Assembly (NCBI GenBank): GCA_947593735.1
Contig: CANQDT010000003.1
Coordinates: 1 to 64,000 of the forward strand
Origin: an uncultured Lachnospiraceae bacterium
Lineage (GTDB): Bacteria > Bacillota > Clostridia > Lachnospirales > Lachnospiraceae
DNA: 64,000 bases
Direction: 5' to 3'
The translations under genes and the position numbers were made by a program. A model generated the notes under the pieces. It made no database searches, had not been told where the DNA came from, and saw only the letters and a list, made by a program, of their open reading frames with translations. Of this stretch, positions 41,358 to 50,933 are shown one piece after another (the stretch's first letter is position 1; each line of letters opens with the position of its first letter).

Positions 41358-44300
41358 AGATATCAAGAGGGTACTGGTGATCGGTTCCGGTCCGATCGTG
41401 ATCGGACAGGCGGCGGAGTTCGACTATGCGGGTACGCAGGCATGCCGCGCCCTGAAAGAAGAAGGGATCGAAGTGATCCTTGTCAATTCAAACCCGGCGA
41501 CGATCATGACGGATAAGAATATCGCGGACAAGGTATACATAGAGCCTCTGACAACCGAAGTGGTTGAGAAGATCATGCGGAAAGAAAAACCGGACAGCAT
41601 ACTCCCGACGCTCGGCGGGCAGGCTGCATTGAATATCGCGATGGAACTGGAGGAATCCGGATTTCTCCATGAGCATAAGATCCGGCTGATCGGGACGTCC
41701 TCGCTGACGATCAAAAAAGCGGAGGACCGGAATGAATTTAAGGCGACGATGGAAAAGATCGGAGAGCCGTGCGCGCCGAGCCAGGTCGTCAACACCGTAA
41801 AGGACGGGCTTGCTTTTGTGGAGACGATCGGATATCCGGTCGTGCTCCGTCCCGCTTATACGCTGGGCGGAAGCGGCGGCGGGATCGCCGATAATGAGGA
41901 AGAATTTGTTGATATCCTCGAAAACGGGCTCCGGCTGAGCCGCGTCGGTCAGGTGCTTGTGGAGCGCTGCATCGCTGGATGGAAAGAGATCGAATACGAG
42001 GTGATGCGGGACGCCAACGGTACCTGCATTACCGTCTGCAACATGGAAAATATGGATCCGGTCGGCGTCCATACGGGGGACAGCATCGTCGTCGCCCCGT
42101 CGCAGACGCTCGGCGACAAGGAATATCAGATGCTCCGTACATCGGCGCTGAACATTATCTCGGAGCTGAATATTACCGGCGGATGCAATGTGCAGTTTGC
42201 GCTGCATCCGGAAACCTTTGAATATTGCGTGATCGAGGTCAATCCCCGCGTCAGCCGTTCTTCGGCGCTCGCTTCCAAGGCGACGGGATATCCGATCGCG
42301 AAGGTAACGGCGAAAATCGCGCTCGGCTACGATCTCGATGAGATCCCGAATGCGATCACCGGAAAAACATTCGCGAGCTTTGAACCGACCATCGATTATT
42401 GCGTCGTCAAGATTCCGCGTCTCCCGTTTGATAAATTTATCTCCGCGAAGCGGGATCTGACCACCCAGATGAAGGCAACCGGCGAGGTCATGAGCATCTG
42501 CACCAATTTTGAGGGAGCGCTCATGAAAGCGCTGCGGTCGCTGGAACAGCATATCGACAGCCTGATCTACGGGAACAATTACGCGAAATATTCGGACGAG
42601 CTGATCGATGAAAAGCTGCACCGGGTCGATGACAGGCGTATTTTTGTCATCGCGGAGGCGATCCGGCGCGGATTTTCGTTGGAACATATCCATGAGATCA
42701 CCAAAATTGATATCTGGTTCCTGGACAAGATCGCGATTCTCGTTGAGATGGAGCAGAAGATCAAAGAGGAGCCGCTGACAAGGGAACTTCTGATGGAGGC
42801 AAAACGCCTTGAATTTCCGGATAAGGTGATCGGCGAGCTGACCGGGCGCACGGAGCATGAAGTGAAACAGATGCGGAACGAGATGCGGATACACGCCGTT
42901 TACAAAATGGTCGATACGTGCGCCGCGGAGTTTGAAGCGACGACGCCGTACTATTATTCGTGCTATGACGGGGAAAACGAAGTCACGGCACCGAGGACGA
43001 AAAAACGGATCATGGTGCTCGGATCCGGACCGATCCGTATCGGACAGGGCATTGAATTTGACTATTGCTCGGTTCATTCGACCTGGACGCTCAAAGAAGA
43101 AGGATATGAAACGATCATTGTCAATAACAATCCGGAAACGGTGTCCACGGACTTTGATATTGCCGACAAACTGTATTTTGAACCGCTGACGGCGGAAGAC
43201 GTCGAGAGCATTGTGGATCTGGAACAGCCGGACGGCGCGGTCGTCCAGTTCGGCGGTCAGACGGCGATCAAGCTCACGGAGGCGCTTTTGAAGATGGGCG
43301 TCCCGATTCTCGGAACGTCCGCGGAAAATGTGGACGCGGCGGAGGACCGGGAGCGGTTCGACGCGATCCTGGAACAGTGCTGTATCCCAAGACCGAAGGG
43401 AACAACCGTATTTACGGTGGAGGAAGCGCTTGAGGCGGCGCATGAGCTCGGCTATCCCGTTCTGGTCCGTCCCTCTTACGTCCTGGGCGGCCAGGGAATG
43501 CAGATCGCGATTTCAGACGAGGATATCGTGGAATTTATGGAGATCATCAACCGCCATCTGCAGGAGCATCCGATCCTTGTCGACAAATATCTGATGGGAA
43601 AGGAGATCGAGGTGGACGCGGTCTGCGACGGGACCGATATCGTGATCCCGGGCATCATGGAGCATGTGGAGCGCGCGGGGATCCATTCCGGCGACAGTAT
43701 TTCCGTTTATCCGGCGCAGACGATTTCTCCGAAGATCAAACGGGTGATCGAGGATTATACCAGAAAGCTCGCAAATTCGCTGCATGTGATCGGACTGATC
43801 AATATTCAGTTTATCGTCTATCAGGATGACGTATATGTGATCGAGGTTAATCCACGCTCCAGCCGTACTGTTCCGTATATCAGCAAAGTAACGGGTATCC
43901 CGATCGTGGATATCGCGACCCGCGTCATCACCGGCGCGACCCTGCGGGATCTCGGATATACGCCCGGTCTTCAGCCGGAATCGGAGTATTTCGCGATCAA
44001 GATGCCGGTCTTCTCGTTTGAGAAGCTGCGCGGCGCGGAAATTACACTCGGACCGGAAATGAAATCGACCGGGGAATGTCTCGGCATATCCAAAGATTAT
44101 AATGAAGCGCTTTATAAAGCGTTCCTTGGAAACGGCGTGCGCCTGCCGAAGTATAAACGGATGATCTTAACGGTCAAGGATTCGGACAAGCTGGACGCGG
44201 TGGATATCGGGCGAAGGTTCCAGGCGCTCGGATATGAGATTTATTCGACGAGAAGCACCTGCCGGGTCCTGAATGAAAACGGCGTGATGGCAAAACCGAT

Positions 44301-44544
44301 CAATAAGATCGAGCAGGAACCGCCGACTTTGCTTGACCTGATCCTGGATCATAAGATCGACCTGGTCATTGATACGCCTGCGCAGGGGATTGAAAAGAGC
44401 AAGGACGGGTTTGTGATCCGGCGCCATGCGATCGAGACGGGTGTCACCTGCCTGACGAGCCTGGATACGGCGGACGCGCTCCTGACGAGCCTGGAATCCG
44501 CGGACCTCAAACGGCTGTCTGTGATCGACGTGGCGCAGATTTAA
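41344..44544 (+). CDS. carB: Carbamoyl-phosphate synthase large subunit CarB
   Basis: The 1066-residue product has two ATP-grasp halves: first IGSGPIVIGQAAEFDYAGTQ and LEESGFLHEHKIRLIGTS, second GSGPIRIGQGIEFDYCSVHS and QPDGAVVQFGGQTAIKL, and a C-terminal MGS-like allosteric domain (about 930-1060, TVKDSDKLDAVDIGRRFQAL). It joins bicarbonate, ammonia and two ATP to carbamoyl phosphate. The start is ATG 41344, since GGAGG lies 9 bases before it; ATG 41338 is too close. It forms a coupled pair with carA. UMP and ornithine control would act on the last domain. Confidence 0.97.
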   Translation: MPRIKDIKRVLVIGSGPIVIGQAAEFDYAGTQACRALKEEGIEVILVNSNPATIMTDKNIADKVYIEPLTTEVVEKIMRKEKPDSILPTLGGQAALNIAMELEESGFLHEHKIRLIGTSSLTIKKAEDRNEFKATMEKIGEPCAPSQVVNTVKDGLAFVETIGYPVVLRPAYTLGGSGGGIADNEEEFVDILENGLRLSRVGQVLVERCIAGWKEIEYEVMRDANGTCITVCNMENMDPVGVHTGDSIVVAPSQTLGDKEYQMLRTSALNIISELNITGGCNVQFALHPETFEYCVIEVNPRVSRSSALASKATGYPIAKVTAKIALGYDLDEIPNAITGKTFASFEPTIDYCVVKIPRLPFDKFISAKRDLTTQMKATGEVMSICTNFEGALMKALRSLEQHIDSLIYGNNYAKYSDELIDEKLHRVDDRRIFVIAEAIRRGFSLEHIHEITKIDIWFLDKIAILVEMEQKIKEEPLTRELLMEAKRLEFPDKVIGELTGRTEHEVKQMRNEMRIHAVYKMVDTCAAEFEATTPYYYSCYDGENEVTAPRTKKRIMVLGSGPIRIGQGIEFDYCSVHSTWTLKEEGYETIIVNNNPETVSTDFDIADKLYFEPLTAEDVESIVDLEQPDGAVVQFGGQTAIKLTEALLKMGVPILGTSAENVDAAEDRERFDAILEQCCIPRPKGTTVFTVEEALEAAHELGYPVLVRPSYVLGGQGMQIAISDEDIVEFMEIINRHLQEHPILVDKYLMGKEIEVDAVCDGTDIVIPGIMEHVERAGIHSGDSISVYPAQTISPKIKRVIEDYTRKLANSLHVIGLINIQFIVYQDDVYVIEVNPRSSRTVPYISKVTGIPIVDIATRVITGATLRDLGYTPGLQPESEYFAIKMPVFSFEKLRGAEITLGPEMKSTGECLGISKDYNEALYKAFLGNGVRLPKYKRMILTVKDSDKLDAVDIGRRFQALGYEIYSTRSTCRVLNENGVMAKPINKIEQEPPTLLDLILDHKIDLVIDTPAQGIEKSKDGFVIRRHAIETGVTCLTSLDTADALLTSLESADLKRLSVIDVAQI

Positions 44545-44636
44545 GCCGGATGCGCGGGATATCGCCGCAGATTCACACATTGATCACGAATATCTGTTAG
44601 AATGGATCATAGTATGTAGCAGAAGAGGTGGATAAT

Positions 44637-46337
44637 GTGGATAAAGCTGTGTATAAATACAAAAAATGGAAAAGATGTCTCGCTGTGGCAATTTCGGTGC
44701 TGCTTTTGGCGGGAATCCTGCCGGTCCGCGCGGCAGCACGTGTCTCTTCCAGCACTGTGAATGATCCATATTTTCGATATCAATGGGCGCTGCGGAATGA
44801 CGGCACGCTCATTTATTCCGACGCCTATTCCCGGGCGCGGAAGGCGGTAGCCGGGATCGACGCGAAGATCGAACAGGCGTGGAATTATCTCGGGAATTAT
44901 CAGAACCCGGAGCCGGTGATTGTCGCTGTGGTCGACACGGGCGTTGATTATACGCATCCGGATCTGAAAGACAGCATATGGAAGAATCCCGGCGAGGTTC
45001 CGGACGATGGGATCGATAACGACAAAAACGGATTTGTCGATGACGTATATGGCTGGAACTTCTATGACGATAACAATAAAGTTTATGATAAAAAACGCGA
45101 CAACGCGTATTCCGGTTCTTATTTTGACGATCATGGCACCCATTGCGCGGGGAGCATCGTCGCTGCGAGGAATAATGATACCGGGATCGCCGGGATCGCG
45201 TCCGGCTACAATGTCCAGGTTATGATCGTGAAAGCGCTCGGCGGAAGCATGGGGATCGAAAACGGCACCAACGATTCGGTCGTCCGGGCGATCCGATATG
45301 CGGAACAGATGGGCGCGGATATCTGCAACCTGAGCCTTGGGGGATACCGGGACGACGCGAAGTTGACGAAGATCATCCGGAAGTCGAAGATGTTGTTCGT
45401 ATGCGCGTGCGGGAACGAGGGAAGCAATAATGACCGCTATCCGGTTTATCCTGCCACGCTGACGTACAACAATGTCATCTCCGTCGCGGGGCTGACTCCG
45501 GGCGGACGTCTGGCTTCGTACTCCAATTACGGTGTGAATACCGTGACCATGGCAGCCCCGGGAACAAAGATCGCGAGCACAAGCGTCGGCGGCGATTATC
45601 AGTATCTGAGCGGCACGTCGATGGCGGCGCCGGTCGTATCCGGTGTAGCGGCGCTGCTGTACGCGTATCATCCAGGAATAACCGCGGATGTGGCGAAACA
45701 GGTCCTTGTAAGCAACGTGACCAAAATGGATCAGCTCGCCGATCAGGTCAGCTCCGGCGGAATGGTCAACGCCTTTCAGGCGCTTGCCAGCGATTTCCAT
45801 TTGCCGCAGATCGAAACGGAGCAGGAGGAGACAGGAAATTCCATCACGGTAACGGTGCGCGCGTCGACATTCGGAGGGGCGCAGCTGGAGAAACTATTGT
45901 GGGCGTCGGGCAGATATGAATATGATTTCTTCCAGAACGGGATGGTTGGAAACGCGTTGACAGACGATCAGTTCCGTGTAAAAAAGACCGGCGTTTATAC
46001 CGTATATGCGCTCAACCGGAATGGATTGCAGAACGTGGCGCAGCTGAAATGCCAGGTCGGTACGGCGCCAAAGATCGCCTGTACCGTCAGGAAAGGGAAA
46101 AAGACCGGCAACCGGGTGGGCAAGATCCGCGTATCCGACGCGGAAAAGAATCTGAAAGCGGTTTATTATGCTTCCGGTTCCCACAAAAAATCGGAATTTT
46201 CCAACCGGGAAACCGGAAAACGCCTGAAGCTCCATTCATCCGGCAAGGGGAACATTACCGGCAGGACAGGAGAGAATTATACGATATACGCCGTGGACAG
46301 GGCAGGAAATCAGGCGCTGCTCCGCGTCCGGTTCTGA
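44637..46337 (+). CDS. Secreted subtilisin-like serine protease (S8)
   Basis: The 566-residue product starts at GTG 44637, which follows AGAGGTGG better than GTG 44628 does. A basic stretch and hydrophobic helix (CLAVAISVLLLAGILPVRAA) form a signal peptide. The S8 triad is complete: Asp100 in VVDTGVDYTHPD, His166 in DDHGTHCAGSI and Ser328 in SGTSMAAPVVSG, with Asn in ACGNEGSNND as the oxyanion site. The C-terminal 170 residues carry two beta-rich bacterial Ig-like modules. No LPXTG or prodomain cleavage motif is seen. Substrate is unknown, likely host or dietary protein. Confidence 0.92.
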   Translation: MDKAVYKYKKWKRCLAVAISVLLLAGILPVRAAARVSSSTVNDPYFRYQWALRNDGTLIYSDAYSRARKAVAGIDAKIEQAWNYLGNYQNPEPVIVAVVDTGVDYTHPDLKDSIWKNPGEVPDDGIDNDKNGFVDDVYGWNFYDDNNKVYDKKRDNAYSGSYFDDHGTHCAGSIVAARNNDTGIAGIASGYNVQVMIVKALGGSMGIENGTNDSVVRAIRYAEQMGADICNLSLGGYRDDAKLTKIIRKSKMLFVCACGNEGSNNDRYPVYPATLTYNNVISVAGLTPGGRLASYSNYGVNTVTMAAPGTKIASTSVGGDYQYLSGTSMAAPVVSGVAALLYAYHPGITADVAKQVLVSNVTKMDQLADQVSSGGMVNAFQALASDFHLPQIETEQEETGNSITVTVRASTFGGAQLEKLLWASGRYEYDFFQNGMVGNALTDDQFRVKKTGVYTVYALNRNGLQNVAQLKCQVGTAPKIACTVRKGKKTGNRVGKIRVSDAEKNLKAVYYASGSHKKSEFSNRETGKRLKLHSSGKGNITGRTGENYTIYAVDRAGNQALLRVRF

Positions 46338-46398
46338 CCGGAGAAAAATTTTTTTTAAAAAGATGTATAAAAAAGGACAGAACGGCAATACTGGTACT

Positions 46399-46418
46399 GA
46401 TCTAATGAAAATTAGATC
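46399..46418 (+). other. Hairpin with GAAA tetraloop between the subtilase and ABC gene
   Basis: GATCTAAT (46399-46406), GAAA, ATTAGATC (46411-46418) is a perfect 8 bp stem with a GNRA tetraloop, about 62 bases after the protease stop codon. There is no T tract, so an RNA stability or small-RNA element is possible. Confidence 0.55.
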
Positions 46419-46476
46419 GCATTACAGAAGCCATACAAAAGAGAATAAATACTTATCCTCCCCTTTTCTTAACGGA

Positions 46477-46506
46477 AGCCGTCCGGCATATGTCGGGCGG
46501 CTTTTG
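46477..46506 (+). terminator. Terminator after the subtilase
   Basis: AGCCGTCCGGCA (46477-46488) and TGTCGGGCGGCT (46491-46502) form a 12 bp stem with two GU pairs, followed by TTTTGG. It separates the protease from the convergent ABC gene. Confidence 0.7.
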
Positions 46507-46550
46507 GTGTTCTGTGATAAGATTCCGGGTTTTTCTGCGCGTCTTCCCCT

Positions 46551-48185
46551 CTATAGGATCGAAGAAAGGAGCTGTTTCGTATAGTCAGTCTGAGGATTGC
46601 GGAAAAGGGCGTCCCGTTCTCCGATCTCAACGATCTCTCCCCGTTTCATGACGCAGATCCGGTCGGCGATGTGGTAGACGACCGCCATATCGTGGGTAAT
46701 AAAAACGCTCGTAAACCCGTATGTGTTTTTAAGTTCCCGGATCAGGTTGATGATCTGCCGTTCCATCAGGACGTCGAGCGCGGATACCGGCTCGTCCCAT
46801 ACGATCACGCGCGGGCGCATGATCAGGGCGCGCGCGATGCTGACGCGCTGACGCTGGCCGCCGCTCAGCTCCCGCGGAAGCCGGTTGGCAAGCTCCTGGG
46901 AAAGCCCGACCTGGTCCATCATATGCCGCACGAGAGAATCCCGGCTTTGCCTGTCCGGGCAGATCCGGTGCACGAGCAGCGGTTCTTCGATCGTATGAAA
47001 AACGTCCATCCGCGGATCCAGGGAAGCGTACGGATCCTGAAATACCATCTGGATCTCCCGGTGAAGCGCCTTTTTCTCTTTTCCGGGTAAGGAAACCAGA
47101 TCGGTTCCATTGTAGAGGATCTGCCCGCTGTCCGGTTCCAGCAATCCGGCGATCTGCCGTCCGAACGTACTTTTGCCGCTCCCGGATTCCCCGACGATGG
47201 CGAGCGTTTCTCCCTCGTATACGGTAAGCGACAGATTTTTGTTTGCATGAAGGCTTTTCGCGTTATAGAGCGCGAACGGGGAGGCGTTGGCAAACTGCTT
47301 GTTCAGGTCCCGGACAACCAGGATCGGGCGGCGCTCCGTTTCCGGGCGCGGCTTCTGGGACGGGGCAGATTCGCTTTTGCCGGTAAACGCGGCTTCCGGG
47401 ACGGAAAATCGGGCGGCAAGCAGCTTTTTTGTATAGTCGTGCGCGGGATGTTCCACAATCTGCGCGGCAGTTCCCTGTTCGACGATCCTGCCCTGGTACA
47501 TGACATAGACCAGATCGCAATATCTGGATACGATGCCAAGATTGTGGGTGATCAGCAGGATGGACGTCCCGTAGGTATCGCGGAGCGTCCTCATCTGATC
47601 CAGGATCTGCGCCTGGACGGTCACATCCAGTGCCGTGGTCGGCTCGTCCGCGATCACGAGTTTGGGTTTTGTCAGCATTGCCATCGCGATCATCACGCGC
47701 TGCCGCAGCCCGCCGGACAATTCGTGCGGATAGGAGTGGTAGCACCGCTCCGGCTGGTGGATGCCCATTTCCGCGAACATCCGGAGGATCTGTTCTTTCC
47801 GCTCTTTCGCGGACCGCTTATCTCTGCCGCGCAGCACTTCACCGACCTGCTTTCCGACAGGATAAACGGGATTGAGCGACGTCATGGGATCCTGAAATAC
47901 CATCGCGATCTCGTTCCCCCGGACCTGCTCGATCTGGCGGCGGCTGTAAGTCAGAAGATTCTCGCCGCGGTACAGGATGGAGCCGGTCGTCTGATGCTGT
48001 TTGTTATACAAAAGCTGGAGAACGGACATTGCGGTCACGCTTTTGCCGCTCCCTGACTGTCCGACCAGCCCGACGACCGCGTGTTCCGGGATTTGCAGGC
48101 TGACGTCGCGCAGAACGGGCTCGGGCGGATTTTTATCGGTAAAAACAGTTGTTAAATGCTTGATTTCAACCAGATTCTGAGACAT
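46551..48185 (-). CDS. Two-ATPase oligopeptide ABC transporter protein (DppD-DppF/OppD-OppF fusion)
   Basis: The 544-residue product is two ABC ATPases in tandem. The first (about 1-260) has [14 protein letters not shown] (Walker A), [15 protein letters not shown] and [11 protein letters not shown]; the second (about 285-544) has [29 protein letters not shown] and [10 protein letters not shown]. This matches OppD/OppF-type peptide or nickel import ATPases fused in one chain, with the OppF-like half last. No permease or binding protein gene is adjacent, so it may work with partners elsewhere. It is convergent with the subtilase, and the tRNA promoter lies just upstream. Confidence 0.9.
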   Translation of the reverse strand: MSQNLVEIKHLTTVFTDKNPPEPVLRDVSLQIPEHAVVGLVGQSGSGKSVTAMSVLQLLYNKQHQTTGSILYRGENLLTYSRRQIEQVRGNEIAMVFQDPMTSLNPVYPVGKQVGEVLRGRDKRSAKERKEQILRMFAEMGIHQPERCYHSYPHELSGGLRQRVMIAMAMLTKPKLVIADEPTTALDVTVQAQILDQMRTLRDTYGTSILLITHNLGIVSRYCDLVYVMYQGRIVEQGTAAQIVEHPAHDYTKKLLAARFSVPEAAFTGKSESAPSQKPRPETERRPILVVRDLNKQFANASPFALYNAKSLHANKNLSLTVYEGETLAIVGESGSGKSTFGRQIAGLLEPDSGQILYNGTDLVSLPGKEKKALHREIQMVFQDPYASLDPRMDVFHTIEEPLLVHRICPDRQSRDSLVRHMMDQVGLSQELANRLPRELSGGQRQRVSIARALIMRPRVIVWDEPVSALDVLMERQIINLIRELKNTYGFTSVFITHDMAVVYHIADRICVMKRGEIVEIGERDALFRNPQTDYTKQLLSSIL

Positions 48186-48229
48186 AAGGATACCTTGTAA
48201 ATGGAGTGGATTCTTTTTTTAAAAATAAG

Positions 48230-48258
48230 TTGACACCTGTGTTTTCTTGTGCTATTAT
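48230..48258 (+). promoter_or_regulatory. Promoter of tRNA-Gly
   Basis: TTGACA (48230-48235), a 17-base spacer and TATTAT (48253-48258), about 36 bases before the tRNA. Confidence 0.85.
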
Positions 48259-48294
48259 AACACAGTGTTCAGCGGATAGCAATGAATACAGCAT

Positions 48295-48366
48295 GCGCGA
48301 GTGGCTCAGTGGTGGAGCACAACCTTGCCAAGGTTGGGGTCGCGGGTTCGAGTCCCGTCTCGCGCT
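48295..48366 (+). tRNA. tRNA-Gly (anticodon GCC)
   Basis: The acceptor arms GCGCGAG (48295-48301) and CTCGCGC (48359-48365) pair fully, the D arm follows, the anticodon stem ACAACC..GGTTG holds loop TTGCCAA with anticodon GCC, and a T arm with GGTTCGAGTCC follows. The discriminator base is T. The CCA end is not encoded. A T run directly after it is a probable terminator. Confidence 0.93.
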
Positions 48367-48518
48367 TTTTTTTGTGCCTGAAATGTCTTTTTTATCTCTT
48401 ATTTTGGGTTTAACTGTGAAAATATGAAAAAATTTTTTATAAATAATGAAAAACAGACATAATATGACATGATAATTTGCTATAATTTTACTATATTACT
48501 AAAGGAGACGATTTCATT

Positions 48519-48758
48519 ATGAGACAGAAGACAGAGAACTCCAAGGTAGCGGAAAGAATGTTGAGCCTTTATAGCAGATTATTGTCCGGGGAAGTGATCA
48601 CCTGTCAGCAATGGGCGAACCAGATGAACATTTCGGTACGGTCGGCGTCGCGGGATTTTGCACGTCTCAAGCTGTGGCTGGCGGATGAGATCATGTACAG
48701 CGGGGAATACAAAGAAATCGTATTTTCCAAAGAGCGCGGCGGCTATCTGATCAAATAG
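48519..48758 (+). CDS. Small HTH-like protein
   Basis: This 79-residue product is almost only a winged-helix/HTH module: RMLSLYSRLLSGEVITCQQW, then ANQMNISVRSASRDFARLKL and a wing IVFSKERGGYLIK. It resembles the DeoR/HTH_11-type DNA-binding domain that starts WYL-domain regulators, but the ligand or WYL part is absent. It could be a truncated WYL regulator or an independent small DNA-binding protein; the clean stop and the AAAGGAG site before ATG 48519 support the second. Target is unknown. Confidence 0.7.
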   Translation: MRQKTENSKVAERMLSLYSRLLSGEVITCQQWANQMNISVRSASRDFARLKLWLADEIMYSGEYKEIVFSKERGGYLIK

Positions 48759-48895
48759 CCCGCGCGATAAAATCAGGAATTGAAATTCCATCCAACATTT
48801 GATATACTACTCGTGTTGACAACAGCCGGTTCCGGAGAAAACGCCCGAAAGGGATCGGAAACGGCAAATTCAGGAAAGAACGGAGATACACGGGT

Positions 48896-49393
48896 ATGAG
48901 TTTATTAACTGAGTGGCGGGATTATGCGTATTCGTTTGACGACAACACGCGGGACGGACAGCGTTTCTGGCTGAATTATTTTCAGATCGAACAGGGGATC
49001 TACGAAAAGATCCTGACGGCGAACAAGCCGGTGAAAGGAACCGTCAAGGCGCTCGCGGAGCAGTTCGGCACGACCGTACAGATGATGACGGGCTTTTTGG
49101 ACGGCATCAACGACAGCCTTGTGAAGCCGAACCCGATCGAGGAGATGGACGAAGATACGGAAGTATCGCTGGAATTTGATCCGCCGCTGTTATACAAAAA
49201 TATGGTGGCTGCGAAAGCAGACTGGCTGTACGGGTTAGATCAGTGGGACGGACTGCTGAGCGAGGAAGAGCGCAAAGCGTTATATAAGGAACAGAAATCT
49301 TCCACGACGATCGTCAAGCCCGAAAAAATTGGCCGCAACGATCCCTGCCCATGCGGAAGCGGCAAGAAATACAAGAAGTGCTGTGGTAGATAG
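48896..49393 (+). CDS. SEC-C metal-binding protein
   Basis: The 165-residue product has a helical N-terminal part ([38 protein letters not shown]) of unknown fold and a C-terminal SEC-C motif, [17 protein letters not shown], which binds zinc through three cysteines and may bring the protein to SecA or to ribosomes. The link to export is inference. The next gene starts 0 bp after its stop (TAG ATG), so they are coupled. The start ATG 48896 has a weak site, ACACGGGT. Confidence 0.8.
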   Translation: MSLLTEWRDYAYSFDDNTRDGQRFWLNYFQIEQGIYEKILTANKPVKGTVKALAEQFGTTVQMMTGFLDGINDSLVKPNPIEEMDEDTEVSLEFDPPLLYKNMVAAKADWLYGLDQWDGLLSEEERKALYKEQKSSTTIVKPEKIGRNDPCPCGSGKKYKKCCGR

Positions 49394-50068
49394 ATGAAGA
49401 CGCAGAAAGAGATCTTGCGTGAAATGACATTTCCGCAGAAAGTCAGCCATATCTGGTATTATTATAAATGGTTCATTCTTGGCACGGTCTTTGTCGTCGG
49501 CTGCATCGTCAGTTTGATCGTCAGCATCGCATCCCAGAAAGAGGACGTTTTTAATGTCCTGATCGTGGACAATGTGTCGAAGGACGCGCCCCGGTTCATC
49601 ACGGAGCAGATGAAGGACAGGCTTCATGTCACGGATGACCAGGAGATCCGCGTTGATACGTCGATCCATATGGATGAGGACTACAACAGCTCCACCGTCA
49701 TCTATACCAGCTTTCAGAAATTTAACACGCTGCTCGCGGTCGGCGATTATGATTTCATTATCGACGACGGCGTTGTGCCGCAGAATTACGCGGAACAGGA
49801 TGTGCTGGTCGATCTTCGTTCGATGATGACGGAAGAACAGCAGGAGCAGTTTGAGGATCGTTTCTATAAGAAAAAAAATTCAGAGGGACAGGAGATCGTG
49901 GCAGGCATTTTTATCGACGGGCTCCCATGGACGGAAGCGTCCCGGCTCGCGAAGCCGAAGCCCCTGATCAGTATTCCGGCAAATGCTTCCCATATGGATC
50001 ATGCCCGGGAAATGCTGCAATGGATCTTAACGTATAAAGAAAAAGACCAAACAGATGTTCGGTCATAA
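49394..50068 (+). CDS. Membrane-anchored protein of unknown function
   Basis: I do not recognise this 224-residue protein. A cytoplasmic N-terminus (about 1-28) leads to one membrane helix (WFILGTVFVVGCIVSLIVSI). The rest, on the outside, has acidic beta/alpha features: VFNVLIVDNVSKDAPRF, DYDFIIDDGVVPQNYAEQDV and GIFIDGLPWTEASRL. The shape is that of small clostridial anchored periplasmic-binding-like proteins, but no family can be named. It starts directly after the SEC-C gene and ends at TAA 50066-50068, overlapping the convergent glycosyltransferase gene by 6 bp. Confidence 0.65.
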   Translation: MKTQKEILREMTFPQKVSHIWYYYKWFILGTVFVVGCIVSLIVSIASQKEDVFNVLIVDNVSKDAPRFITEQMKDRLHVTDDQEIRVDTSIHMDEDYNSSTVIYTSFQKFNTLLAVGDYDFIIDDGVVPQNYAEQDVLVDLRSMMTEEQQEQFEDRFYKKKNSEGQEIVAGIFIDGLPWTEASRLAKPKPLISIPANASHMDHAREMLQWILTYKEKDQTDVRS

Positions 50069-50914
50069 GTAGCGGTTTAATTGAGGAATCCTGCAGAGAG
50101 TATCCAGAAACCATGGATACTCTTTTTTTATGCGGCGGATACAGAGCCTGCAAAACTGACGCAGCGCTTCCGGATCCTGATCCAGACGGCTTTTGTATCC
50201 CCAGAGATGGGTAAACGCGCGCTGACCGGAATAAAAAAGGCCGGCGAGGCCGCTGAGATCGTAAATCCTGACCCCGAGCCGCGCGGCGGTCATCGGAAGC
50301 AGCCGCTGTTCCGCGAACACCATATAAGTGATCGGGTCGTCCGGGACGGCGTGGAGCATAAAATCAAGGGAATCCCGCGTATACTGTTCCAAAAGCCGCT
50401 GATTCCCAAAGTAGGCGAACGCCGTATTGCATGGAAGGACGGTCCAGTCCAGTTCCTTTGGAAACGCGTAACCCGGCAGCAGGGAAAAATATCCGGCGTC
50501 CGGATAGGAACCGTTGAGATCTTCGCGGTGGATCACCGCGATCTGATCAGAAAAAAACCGGAAATCAATGGTATCCCATAAAATGAAATCGGTATCCATC
50601 ATGACAACCGGCGCTTCCTGGACAGAGAGCGCCATGATTTTTCCGGCAGCCCAGAAATAGTCCGGGTCGATCCGGTAAGAAGAAAAACGGTCGAGCTCCG
50701 TTGTGATCCCGTTGTCCCACAGGGATTCCAGTCCGAGCGTGCAATAGGCATCGCGTCCCTGCGAATCGGTTATCATACGGATGGAACCGTTGTGTTTCTG
50801 CCATGACAGCGCGCCAAGGATTGTCGTCAGAAGCTCATGATCCCTGATCCGGAAAGGCTCGCCCGGATGGCGGCGTTCGTATACTTTTGTCCAGTTTATG
50901 TGGATGCAGTTCAT
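50063..50914 (-). CDS. Putative glycosyltransferase (DUF6734-like)
   Basis: The 283-residue product has a GT-A-like layout: FRIRDHELLTTILGALSWQK, RMITDSQGRDAYCTLGLESL, then AAGKIMALSVQEAPVVMMDTDFILWD, where DTD fits the DxD metal-sugar site, and HREDLNGSYPDAGYF, FAYFGNQRLLEQYT and AEQRLLPMTAARLG. The alternating pattern GKIxxL...PVVMMDTD resembles DUF6734, an uncharacterised glycosyltransferase-like family; this is from memory and unverified. No signal peptide or membrane helix is seen, so it is cytoplasmic. It follows the Cys/Gly/Ser-rich protein by 19 bp on the same strand, suggesting that protein is the acceptor. Confidence 0.7.
   Translation of the reverse strand: MNCIHINWTKVYERRHPGEPFRIRDHELLTTILGALSWQKHNGSIRMITDSQGRDAYCTLGLESLWDNGITTELDRFSSYRIDPDYFWAAGKIMALSVQEAPVVMMDTDFILWDTIDFRFFSDQIAVIHREDLNGSYPDAGYFSLLPGYAFPKELDWTVLPCNTAFAYFGNQRLLEQYTRDSLDFMLHAVPDDPITYMVFAEQRLLPMTAARLGVRIYDLSGLAGLFYSGQRAFTHLWGYKSRLDQDPEALRQFCRLCIRRIKKEYPWFLDTLCRIPQLNRYL
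50096..50129 (+). terminator. Terminator within the 3' coding part of the convergent gene
   Basis: AGAGTATCCA (50096-50105) and TGGATACTCT (50113-50122) form a 10 bp stem with loop GAAACCA and TTTTTTTA after it. On the minus strand the stem codes residues EYPWFLDTL of the glycosyltransferase-like protein. Confidence 0.85.
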
Positions 50915-50933
50915 GGATGGAGCCCTTTATGTG

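Noticed and set aside
41488..43443. 651-residue frame on the minus strand over carB
   Set aside because: A shadow of carB caused by codon use; no domain, no ribosome binding site.
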